Shown one piece after another: positions 27,308 through 40,175 of a stretch of 64,000 nt of DNA. The position numbers and the translations under genes were made by a program. The DNA lies in NCBI RefSeq assembly GCF_034190915.1, contig NW_026947546.1:992001-1056000 (forward strand). The letters run 5' to 3'. The notes beneath the pieces were generated by a model that was given only the letters and a program-made list of their open reading frames with translations, ran no database searches and had not been told where the DNA came from. This DNA is from Cavia porcellus (taxonomy: Eukaryota > Chordata > Mammalia > Rodentia > Caviidae). Every line of letters starts with the position of its first letter. The stretch's first letter is position 1.

Positions 27308-28991
27308 CTCACTCCTATTAGTGAATGTAATGTAACACACACACATACAATGCGCACCACCCCGTGATGTTTTTCTCACTCCTACGAGTGAATATAATGT
27401 AACACACACCCATACAATGCGCCCCACCCCGTGATGTTTTTCTCACTATTACGAGTGAATGTAATGTAACACACACCCATACAATGCGCACCACCCCGTG
27501 ATGTTTTTCTCACTCCTACTAGTGAATGTAATGTAACACACACCCATACAATGCGCACCACCCCGTGATGTTTTTTTTACTCCTACTATTGAATGTAATG
27601 TAACACACCCCCATACAATGCGCACCACCCCGTGATGTTTTTCTCACTCCTACTAGTGAATCTAATGTAACACACACCCATGCAATGCGCACCACCCCGT
27701 GATGTTTTTCTCACTCCTACTAGTGAATGTAATGTAACCCACACCCATACAATGCGCACCACCCCGTGATGTTTTTTTCACTCCTATTAGTGAATGTAAT
27801 GTAAAACACACCCATACAATGCGCACCACCCCGTGATGTTTTTCTCACTCCTACTAGTGAATCTAATGTAACACACACCCATACAATACGCACCACCCCG
27901 CGATGTTTTTCCTAAACCTATCCTACATTGCCACTGCATGTTCCCTGACCTCCCCATGCTGACCACCCCGCGGTGCTTTTCTCCATCCTACAATGCCACT
28001 CACTGCCTATCCTAATTCAGACCCTCCGATTCACACCAACCCGTGATGTTTTTCTCACTCCTAGTAGTGAATGTAATGTAACACACACCCATACAATGCG
28101 CACCACCCCGTGATGTTTTTCTCACTCCTACTAGTGAATGTAATGTAACACACACCCATACAATGCGCACCACCCCGTGATGTTTTTCTCACTCCTACTA
28201 CTGAATGTAATGTAACACACACCCATACAATGCGCACCACCCCGTGATGTCTTTCTCACTCCTACTAGTGAATGTAATGTAACACACACCCATACAATGG
28301 GCACCACCCCGTGATGTTTTTCTCACTCCTACTAGTGAATCTAATGTAACACACACCCATACAATGCACACCACCCCGTGATGTTTTTCTCACTCCTACT
28401 AGTGAATGTAATGTAACACACACCCATACAATGCCCACCACCCCGTGATGTTTTTCTCACTCCTACTAGTGAATGTAATGTAACACACACCCATACAATG
28501 CGTACCACCCCGTGATGTTTTTCTCACTCCTACTAGTGAATCTAATGTAACACACACCCATACAATGCGCACCACCCCGTGATGTTTTTCTCACTCCTAC
28601 TAGTGAATCTAATGTAACACACACCCATACAATGTGCACCACCCCGTGATGTTTTTCTCACTCCTACTAGTGAATGCAATGTAACACACACCCATACAAT
28701 GCGCACCACCCCGTGATGTTTTTCTCACTCCTACTAGTGAATGTAATGTAACACACACCCATACAATGCGCACCACCCCGTGATGTTTTTCGCACTCCTA
28801 CGAGTGAATGTATTGTAACACACACCCATACAATGCGCACCACCCCGTGATGTTTTTCTCACTCCTACTAGTGAATGTAATGTAACACACACCCATACAA
28901 TGCGCACCACCCCGTGATGTTTGTCTCACTCCTACTAGTGAATCTAATGTAACACACACCCATACAATGCGCACCACCCCGCGATGTTTTT

Positions 28992-31900
28992 CAGAATCCT
29001 ATCCTACATTGCCACTCCATGTTCCCTGACCTCCTCATGGTGACCACCCCGCGGGACTTTTCTCCATCCTACATTGCCACTCACTGCCTTTCCTAATTCA
29101 GACCCTCCGATTCACACCACCCCGTGATGTTTTTCTCACTCCTATTAGTGAATGCAATGTAACACACACACATTCAATGCGCACCACCCCGTGATGTTTT
29201 TCTCACTCCTACGAGTGAATATAATGTAACACACACCCATACAATGCGCCCCACCCTGTGACGTTTTTCTCACTATTACGAGTGAATGTAATGTAACACA
29301 CACCCATACAATGCGCACCACCCCATGATGTTTTTCTCACTCCTACTAGTGAATGTAATGTAACACACACCCATACAATGCGCACCACCCCGTGATGTTT
29401 TCTCACTCCTATTAGTGAATGTAATGTAAAACACACCTAAACAATGCGCACCACTCCGTGATGTTTTTCTCACTCCTACTAGTGAATCTAATGTAACACA
29501 CACCCATACAATGCGCACCACCCCGCGATGTTTTTCAGAAACCTATCCTACATTGCCACTGCATGTTCCCTGACCTCCCCATGCTGACCACCCCGCGGTG
29601 CTTTTCTCCAACCTAAATTGCCACTCATTGCCTATCCTAATTCAGACCCTCCGATTCACACCACCCCGTGATGTTTTTCACACTCCTAGTAGTGAATGTA
29701 TTGTAACACACACCCATACAATGCGCACCACCCCGTGATGTTTTTCTGACTCCTACGAGTGAATGTAATGTAACACACACCCATACAATGCGCACCACCC
29801 GTGATGTTTTTCTCACTCCTACTAGTGAATGTAATGTAACACACACCCATACAATGCGCACCACCCCGTGATGTTTTTCTCACTCCTACTAGTGAATCTA
29901 ATGTAACACACACCCATACAATACGCACCACCCCGCGATGTTTTTCAGAAACCTATCCTACATTGGCACTGCATGTTCCCTGACCTCCCCATGCTGACCA
30001 CCCCGCGGTGCTTTTCTCCATCCTACATTGCCACTCACTGCCTATCCTAATTCAGACCCTCCGATTCACACCAACCCGTGATGTTTTTCTCACTCCTAGT
30101 AGTGAATGTAATGTAACACACACCCATACAATGCGCACCAACCCGTGATGTTTTTCTCACTCCTACTACTGAATGTAATGTAACACACACCCATACAATG
30201 CGCACCACCCCGTGATATCTTTCTCACTCCTACTAGTGAATGTAATGTAACACACACCCATACAATGGGCACCACCCCGTGATGTTTTTCTCACTCCTAC
30301 TAGTGAATCTAATGTAACACACACCCATACAATGCGCACCACCCCGTGATGTTTTTCTCACTCCTACTAGTGAATGTAATGTAACACACACCCATACAAT
30401 GCGCACCACCCCGTGATGTTTTTCTCACTCCTACTAGTGAATATAATGTAACACACACCCATACAATGCGTACCACCCCGTGATGTTTTTCTCACTCCTA
30501 CTAGTGAATCTAATGTAACACACACCCATACAATGCGCACCACCGCGTGATGTTTTTCTCACTCCTACTAGTGAATCTAATGTAACACACACCCATACAA
30601 TGCGCACCACCCCGTGATGTTTTTCTCACTCCTACCAGTGAATGTAATGTAACACACACCCATACAATGCGCACCACCCCGTGATGTTTTTCTCACTCCT
30701 AGTAGTGAATGTAATGTAACACACACCCATACAATGCGCACCACCCCGTGATGTTTTTCGCACTCCTACGAGTGAATGTAATGTAACACACACCCATACA
30801 ATGCGCACCACCCCGTGATGTTTTTCTCACTCCTACTAGTGAATGTAATGTAACACACACCCATACAATGCGCACCACCCCGTGATGTTTGTCTCACTCC
30901 TACTAGTGAATCTAATGTAACACACACCCATACAATGCGCACCACCCCGCGATGTTTTTCAGAATCCTATCCTACATTGCCACTGCATGTTCCCTGACCT
31001 CCCCATGGTGACCACCCCGCGGGACTTTTCTCCATCCTACATTGCCACTCACTGCCTTTCCTAATTCAGGCCCTCCGATTCACACCACCCCGTGATGTTT
31101 TTCTCACTCCTATTAGTGAATGTAATGTAACACACACACATACAATGCGCACCACCCCGTGATGTTTTTCTCACTCCTACGAGTGAATATAATGTAACAC
31201 ACACCCATACAATGCGCCCCACCCCGTGATGTTTTTCTCACTATTACGAGTGAATGTAATGTAACACACACCCATACAATGCGCACCACCCCGTGATGTT
31301 TTTCTCACTCCTACTAGTGAATGTAATGTAACACACACCCATACAATGCGCACCACCCCGGGATGTTTTTTTCACTCCTACTAGTGAATGTAATGTAACA
31401 CACCCCCATACAATGCGCACCACCCCGTGATGTTTTTCTCACTCCTACTAGTGAATCTAATGTAACACACACCCATGCAATGCGCACCACCCCGTGATGT
31501 TTTTCTCACTCATACTAGTGAATGTAATGTAACACACACCAATACAATGCGCACCACCCCGTGATGTTTTTTTCACTCCTATTAGTGAATGTAATGTAAA
31601 ACACACCCATACAATGCGCACCACCCCGTGATGTTTTTCTCACTCCTACTAGTGAATCTAATGTAACACACACCCATACAATACGCACCACCCCGCGATG
31701 TTTTTCAGAAACTTATCCTACATTGCCACTGCATGTTCCCTGACCTCCCCATGCTGACCACCCCGCGGTGCTTTTCTCCATCCTACATTGCCACTCACTG
31801 CCTATCCTAATTCAGACCCTCCGATTCACACCAACCCGTGATGTTTTTCTCACTCCTAGTAGTGAATGTAATGTAACACACACCCATACAATGCGCACCA

Positions 31901-32786
31901 CCCCGTGATGTTTTTCTCACTCCTACTAGTGAATGTAATGTAACACACACCCATACAATGCGCACCACCCCGTGATGTATTTCTCACTCCTACTACTGAA
32001 TGTAATGTAACACACACCCATACAATGCGCACCACCCCGTGATGTCTTTCTCACTCCTACTAGTGAATGTAATGTAACACACACCCATACAATGGGCACC
32101 ACCCCGTGATGTTTTTCTCACTCCTACTAGTGAATCTAATGTAACACACACCCATACAATGCACACCACCCCGTGATGTTTTTCTCACTCCTACTAGTGA
32201 ATGTAATGTAACACACACCCATACAATGCCCACCACCCCGTGATGTTTTTCTCACTCCTACTAGTGAATGTAATGTAACACACACCCATACAATGCGTAC
32301 CACCCCGTGATGTTTTTCTCACTCCTACTAGTGAATCTAATGTAACACACACCCATACAATGCGCACCACCCCGTGATGTTTTTCTCACTCCTACTAGTG
32401 AATCTAATGTAACACACACCCATACAATGTGCACCACCCCGTGATGTTTTTCTCACTCCTACTAGTGAATGCAATGTAACACACACCCATACAATGCGCA
32501 CCACCCCGTGATGTTTTTCTCACTCCTACTAGTGAATGTAATGTAACACACACCCATACAATGCGCACCACCCCGTGATGTTTTTCGCACTCCTACGAGT
32601 GAATGTATTGTAACACACACCCATACAATGCGCACCACCCCGTGATGTTTTTCTCACTCCTACTAGTGAATGTAATGTAACACACACCCATACAATGCGC
32701 ACCACCCCGTGATGTTTGTCTCACTCCTACTAGTGAATCTAATGTAACACACACCCATACAATGCGCACCACCCCGCGATGTTTTT
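28992..32786. repeat. 3.8-kb higher-order repeat, copy 2 (3795 bp)
   Basis: Insert order IVa-II-III-IVb-III with M counts 6, 4, 13, 9, 14. Five inserts and 46 monomers minus two 1-bp deletions give exactly 3795 bp. The same marker monomers sit at the same places as in the flanking copies, including the 66-bp CACCACCCGTG unit after type II. Confidence 0.92.
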
Positions 32787-35700
32787 CAGAATCCTATCCT
32801 ACATTGCCACTCCATGTTCCCTGACCTCCTCATGGTGACCACCCCGCGGGACTTTTCTCCATCCTACATTGCCACTCACTGCCTTTCCTAATTCAGACCC
32901 TCCGATTCACACCACCCCGTGATGTTTTTCTCACTCCTATTAGTGAATGCAATGTAACACACACACATACAATGCGCACCACCCCGTGATGTTTTTCTCA
33001 CTCCTACGAGTGAATATAATGTAACACACACCCATACAATGCGCCCCACCCCGTGACGTTTTTCTCACTATTACGAGTGAATGTAATGTAACACACACCC
33101 ATACAATGCGCACCACCCCGTGATGTTTTTCTCACTCCTACTAGTGAATGTAATGTAACACACACCCATACAATGCGCACCACCCCGTGATGTTTTCTCA
33201 CTCCTATTAGTGAATGTAATGTAAAACACACCTATACAATGCGCACCACTCCGTGATGTTTTTCTCACTCCTACTAGTGAATCTAATGTAACACACACCC
33301 ATACAATGCGCACCACCCCGCGATGTTTTTCAGAAACCTATCCTACATTGCCACTGCATGTTCCCTGACCTCCCCATGCTGACCACCCCGCGGTGCTTTT
33401 CTCCAACCTAAATTGCCACTCACTGCCTATCCTAATTCAGACCCTCCGATTCACACCACCCCGTGATGTTTTTCACACTCCTAGTAGTGAATGTATTGTA
33501 ACACACACCCATACAATGCGCACCACCCCGTGATGTTTTTCTGACTCCTACGAGTGAATGTAATGTAACACACACCCATACAATGCGCACCACCCGTGAT
33601 GTTTTTCTCACTCCTACTAGTGAATGTAATGTAACACACACCCATACAATGCGCACCACCCCGTGATGTTTTTCTCACTCCTACTAGTGAATCTAATGTA
33701 ACACACACCCATACAATACGCACCACCCCGCGATGTTTTTCAGAAACCTATCCTACATTGGCACTGCATGTTCCCTGACCTCCCCATGCTGACCACCCCG
33801 CGGTGCTTTTCTCCATCCTACATTGCCACTCACTGCCTATCCTAATTCAGACCCTCCGATTCACACCAACCCGTGATGTTTTTCTCACTCCTAGTAGTGA
33901 ATGTAATGTAACACACACCCATACAATGCGCACCAACCCGTGATGTTTTTCTCACTCCTACTACTGAATGTAATGTAACACACACCCATACAATGCGCAC
34001 CACCCTGTGATATCTTTCTCACTCCTACTAGTGAATGTAATGTAACACACACCCATACAATGGGCACCACCCCGTGATGTTTTTCTCACTCCTACTAGTG
34101 AATCTAATGTAACACACACCCATACAATGCGCACCACCCCGTGATGTTTTTCTCACTCCTACTAGTGAATGTAATGTAACACACACCCATACAATGCGCA
34201 CCACCCCGTGATGTTTTTCTCACTCCTACTAGTGAATATAATGTAACACACACCCATACAATGCGTACCACCCCGTGATGTTTTTCTCACTCCTACTAGT
34301 GAATCTAATGTAACACACACCCATACAATGCGCACCACCGCGTGATGTTTTTCTCACTCCTACTAGTGAATCTAATGTAACACACACCCATACAATGCGC
34401 ACCACCCCGTGATGTTTTTCTCACTCCTACCAGTGAATGTAATGTAACACACACCCATACAATGCGCACCACCCCGTGATGTTTTTCTCACTCCTAGTAG
34501 TGAATGTAATGTAACACACACCCATACAATGCGCACCACCCCGTGATGTTTTTCGCACTCCTACGAGTGAATGTAATGTAACACACACCCATACAATGCG
34601 CACCACCCCGTGATGTTTTTCTCACTCCTACTAGTGAATGTAATGTAACACACACCCATACAATGCGCACCACCCCGTGATGTTTGTCTCACTCCTACTA
34701 GTGAATCTAATGTAACACACACCCATACAATGCGCACCACCCCGCGATGTTTTTCAGAATCCTATCCTACATTGCCACTGCATGTTCCCTGACCTCCCCA
34801 TGGTGACCACCCCGCGGGACTTTTCTCCATCCTACATTGCCACTCACTGCCTTTCCTAATTCAGGCCCTCCGATTCACACCACCCCGTGATGTTTTTCTC
34901 ACTCCTATTAGTGAATGTAATGTAACACACACACATACAATGCGCACCACCCCGTGATGTTTTTCTCACTCCTACGAGTGAATATAATGTAACACACACC
35001 CATACAATGCGCCCCACCCCGTGATGTTTTTCTCACTATTACGAGTGAATGTAATGTAACACACACCCATACAATGCGCACCACCCCGTGATGTTTTTCT
35101 CACTCCTACTAGTGAATGTAATGTAACACACACCCATACAATGCGCACCACCCCGGGATGTTTTTTTCACTCCTACTAGTGAATGTAATGTAACACACCC
35201 CCATACAATGCGCACCACCCCGTGATGTTTTTCTCACTCCTACTAGTGAATCTAATGTAACACACACCCATGCAATGCGCACCACCCCGTGATGTTTTTC
35301 TCACTCATACTAGTGAATGTAATGTAACACACACCCATACAATGCGCACCACCCCGTGATGTTTTTTTCACTCCTATTAGTGAATGTAATGTAAAACACA
35401 CCCATACAATGCGCACCACCCCGTGATGTTTTTCTCACTCCTACTAGTGAATCTAATGTAACACATACCCATACAATACGCACCACCCCGCGATGTTTTT
35501 CAGAAACCTATCCTACATTGCCACTGCATGTTCCCTGACCTCCCCATGCTGACCACCCCGCGGTGCTTTTCTCCATCCTACATTGCCACTCACTGCCTAT
35601 CCTAATTCAGACCCTCCGATTCACACCAACCCGTGATGTTTTTCTCACTCCTAGTAGTGAATGTAATGTAACACACACCCATACAATGCGCACCACCCCG

Positions 35701-36581
35701 TGATGTTTTTCTCACTCCTACTAGTGAATGTAATGTAACACACACCCATACAATGCGCACCACCCCGTGATGTTTTTCTCACTCCTACTAGTGAATGTAA
35801 TGTAACACACACCCATACAATGCGCACCACCCCGTGATGTCTTTCTCACTCCTACTAGTGAATGTAATGTAACACACACCCATACAATGGGCACCACCCC
35901 GTGATGTTTTTCTCACTCCTACTAGTGAATCTAATGTAACACACAACCATACAATGCACACCACCCCGTGATGTTTTTCTCACTCCTACTAGTGAATGTA
36001 ATGTAACACACACCCATACAATGCGCACCACCCCGTGATGTTTTTCTCACTCCTACTAGTGAATGTAATGTAACACACACCCATACAATGCGTACCACCC
36101 CGTGATGTTTATCTCACTCCTACTAGTGAATCTAATGTAACACACACCCATACAATGCGCACCACCCCGTGATGTTTTTCTCACTCCTACTAGTGTATCT
36201 AATGTAACACACACCCATACAATGTGCACCACCCCGTGATGTTTTTCTCACTCCTACTAGTGAATGCAACGTAACACACACCCATACAATGCGCACCACC
36301 CCGTGATGTTTTTCTCACTCCTACTAGTGAATGTAATGTAACACACACCCATACAATGCGCACCACCCCGTGATGTTTTTCGCACTCCTACGAGTGAATG
36401 TATTGTAACACACACCCATACAATGCGCACCACCCTGTGATGTTTTTCTCACTCCTACTAGTGAATGTAATGTAACACACACCCATACAATGCGCACCAC
36501 CCCGTGATGTTTGTCTCACTCCTACTAGTGAATCTAATGTAACACACACCCATACAATGCGCACCACCCCGCGATGTTTTT
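32787..36581. repeat. 3.8-kb higher-order repeat, copy 3 (3795 bp)
   Basis: All five inserts lie exactly 3795 bp after their counterparts in copy 2. Small private changes exist (for example ACACATACCC near 35466 and CACAACCAT near 35946), so the copies are very similar but not identical. Confidence 0.92.
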
Positions 36582-37796
36582 CAGAATCCTATCCTACATT
36601 GCCACTGCATGTTCCCTGACCTCCTCATGGTGACCACCCCGCGGGACTTTTCTCCATCCTACATTGCCACTCACTGCCTTTCCTAATTCAGACCCTCCGA
36701 TTCACACCACCCCGTGATGTTTTTCTCACTCCTATTAGTGAATGCAATGTAACACACACACATACAATGCGCACCACCCCGTGATGTTTTTCTCACTCCT
36801 ACGAGTGAATATAATGTAACACACACCCATACAATGCGCCCCACCCCGTGATGTTTTTCTCACTATTACGAGTGAATGTAATGTAACCCACACCCATACA
36901 ATGCGCACCACCCCGTGATGTTTTTCTCACTCCTACTAGTGAATGTAATGTAACACACACCCATACAATGGGCACCACCCCGTGATGTTTTTCTCACTCC
37001 TACTAGTGAATGTAATGTAACACACACCCATACAATGCGCACCACCCCGTGATGTCTTTCTCACTCCTACTAGTGAATGTAATGTAACACACACCCATAC
37101 AATGGGCACCACCCCGTGATGTTTTTCTCACTCCTACTAGTGAATCTAATGTAACACACAACCATACAATGCACACCACCCCGTGATGTTTTTCTCACTC
37201 CTACTAGTGAATGTAATGTAACACACACCCATACAATGCGCACCACCCCGTGATGTTTTTCTCACTCCTACTAGTGAATGTAATGTAACACACACCCATA
37301 CAATGCGTACCACCCCGTGATGTTTTTCTCACTCCTACTAGTGAATCTAATGTAACACACACCCATACAATGCGCACCACCCCGTGATGTTTTTCTCACT
37401 CCTACTAGTGAATCTAATGTAACACACACCCATACAATGTGCACCACCCCGTGATGTTTTTCTCACTCCTACTAGTGAATGCAACGTAACACACACCCAT
37501 ACAATGCGCACCACCCCGTGATGTTTTTCTCACTCCTACTAGTGAATGTAATGTAACACACACCCATACAATGCGCACCACCCCGTGATGTTTTTCGCAC
37601 TCCTACGAGTGAATGTATTGTAACACACACCCATACAATGCGCACCACCCTGTGATGTTTTTCTCACTCCTACTAGTGAATGTAATGTAACACACACCCA
37701 TACAATGCGCACCACCCCGTGATGTTTGTCTCACTCCTACTAGTGAATCTAATGTAACACACACCCATACAATGCGCACCACCCCGCGATGTTTTT
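36582..37796. repeat. 1215-bp tandem duplication of the III-to-IV part
   Basis: One type IVa insert followed by 16 monomers, ending at another IVa. Two private changes prove the duplication: CACAACCAT at 35946 and 37161, and TGCAACGTAAC at 36270 and 37485, each pair 1215 bp apart. It interrupts the regular order of the 3.8-kb repeat. Confidence 0.88.
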
Positions 37797-40175
37797 CAGA
37801 ATCCTATCCTACATTGCCACTGCATGTTCCCTGACCTCCTCATGGTGACCACCCCGCGGGACTTTTCTCCATCCTACATTGCCACTCACTGCCTTTCCTA
37901 ATTCAGACCCTCCGATTCACACCACCCCGTGATGTTTTTCTCACTCCTATTAGTGAATGCAATGTAACACACACACATACAATGCGCACCACCCCGTGAT
38001 GTTTTTCTCACTCCTACGAGTGAATATAATGTAACACACACCCATACAATGCGCCCCACCCCGTGATGTTTTTCTCACTATTACGAGTGAATGTAATGTA
38101 ACACACACCCATACAATGCGCACCACCCCGTGATGTTTTTCTCACTCCTACTAGTGAATGTAATGTAACACACACCCATACAATGCGCACCACCCCGTGA
38201 TGTTTTCTCACTCCTATTAGTGAATGTAATGTAAAACACACCTATACAATGCGCACCACTCCGTGATGTTTTTCTCACTCCTACTAGTGAATCTAATGTA
38301 ACACACACCCATACAATGCGCACGACTCCGCGATGTTTTTCAGAAACCTATCCTACATTGCCACTGCATGTTCCCTGACCTCCCCATGCTGACCACCCCG
38401 CGGTGCTTTTCTCCAACCTAAATTGCCACTCACTGCCTATCCTAATTCAGACCCTCCGATTCACACCACCCCGTGATGTTTTTCACACTCCTAGTAGTGA
38501 ATGTATTGTAACACACACCCATACAATGCGCACCACCCCGTGATGTTTTTCTGACTCCTACGAGTGAATGTAATGTAACACACACCCATACAATGTGCAC
38601 CACCCGTGATGTTTTTCTCACTCCTACTAGTGAATGTAATGTAACACACACCCATACAATGCGCACCACCCCGTGATGTTTTTCTCACTCCTACTAGTGA
38701 ATCTAATGTAACACACACCCATACAATACGCACCACCCCGCGATGTTTTTCAGAAACCTATCCTACATTGGCACTGCATGTTCCCTGACCTCCCCATGCT
38801 GACCACCCCACGGTGCTTTTCTCCATCCTACATTGCCACTCACTGCCTATCCTAATTCAGACCCTCCGATTCACACCAACCCGTGATGTTTTTCTCACTC
38901 CTAGTAGTGAATGTAATGTAACACACACCCATACAATGCGCACCACCCCGTGATGTTTTTCTCACTCCTAATACTGAATGTAATGTAACACACACCCATA
39001 CAATGCGCACCACCCCGTGATATCTTTCTCACTCCTACTAGTGAATGTAATGTAACACACACCCATACAATGCGCACCACCCCGTGATGTTTTTCTCACT
39101 CCTACTAGTGAATGTAATGTAACACACACCCATACAATGCGCACCACCCCGTGATGTTTTTCTCACTCCTACTAGTGAATATAATGTAACACACACCCAT
39201 ACAATGCGTACCACCCCGTGATGTTTTTCTCACTCCTACTAGTGAATCTAATGTAACACACACCCATACAATGCGCACCACCGCGTGATGTTTTTCTCAC
39301 TCCTACTAGTGAATCTAATGTAACACACACCCATACAATGCGCACCACCCCGTGATGTTTTTCGCACTCCTACGAGTGAATGTAATGTAACACACACCCA
39401 TACAATGCGCACCACCCCGTGATGTTTTTCTCACTCCTACTAGTGAATGTAATGTAACACACACCCATACAATGCGCACCACCCCGTGATGTTTGTCTCA
39501 CTCCTACTAGTGAATCTAATGTAACACACACCCATACAATGCGCACCACCCCGTGATGTTTTTCAGAATCCTATCCTACATTGCCACTGCATGTTCCCTG
39601 ACCTCCCCATGGTGACCACCCCGTGGGACTTTTCTCCATCCTACATTGCCACTCACTGCCTTTCATAATTCAGGCCCTCCGATTCACACCACCCCGTGAT
39701 GTTTTTCTCACTCCTATTAGTGAATGTAATGTAACACACACACATACAATGCGCAGCACCCCGTGATGTTTTTCTCACTCCTACGAGTGAATATAATGTA
39801 ACACACACCCATACAATGCGCCCCACCCCGTGATGTTTTTCTCACTATTACGAGTGAATGTAATGTAACACACACCCATACAATGCGCACCACCCCGTGA
39901 TGTTTTTCTCACTCCTACTAGTGAATGTAATGTAACACACACCCATACAATGCGCACCACCCCGTGATGTTTTTTTCACTCCTACTAGTGAATGTAATGT
40001 AACACACCCCCATACAATGCGCACCACCCCGTGATGTTTTTCTCACTCCTACTAGTGAATCTAATGTAACACACACCCATACAATGCGCACCACCCCGTG
40101 ATGTTTTTCTCACTCCTACTAGTGAATCTAATATGACACACACCCTTACAATGCGCACCACCCCGCGATGTTTTT
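37797..40175. repeat. Shortened last copy of the 3.8-kb higher-order repeat
   Basis: Order IVa-II-III-IVb with M counts 6, 4, 10, 7 instead of 6, 4, 13, 9, and no final type III with 14 monomers. Three monomers are missing from the third block. The last monomers before 40176 carry private changes such as CTAATATGACAC and CACCCTTACAATG, consistent with decay at the edge of the homogenised zone. Confidence 0.82.

Larger units (their letters stand above)
25264..28991. repeat. 3.8-kb higher-order repeat, copy 1 (3728 bp)
   Basis: Insert order IVa-II-III-IVb-III with M counts 6, 3, 13, 9, 14. It is one monomer (67 bp) shorter than the next two copies because the block after the type II insert has 3 monomers, not 4. 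The insert at 27911 has a private TTTCCTAAACC start where others read TTTCAGAAACC. Confidence 0.9.
21889..40175. repeat. Domain 3: type II/III/IV array
   Basis: Insert start (type), then M count: 21889(IV)7, 22500(III)16, 23714(III)21, 25264(IV)6, 25808(II)3, 26151(III)13, 27165(IV)9, 27911(III)14, 28992(IV)6, 29536(II)4, 29946(III)13, 30960(IV)9, 31706(III)14, 32787(IV)6, 33331(II)4, 33741(III)13, 34755(IV)9, 35501(III)14, 36582(IV)16, 37797(IV)6, 38341(II)4, 38751(III)10, 39564(IV)7. Type I is absent. Characteristic monomers are CACTATTACGAGTG, GCGCCCCACC, GATGTTTGTCTC and TTTTTCGCACTCC. Confidence 0.93.
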
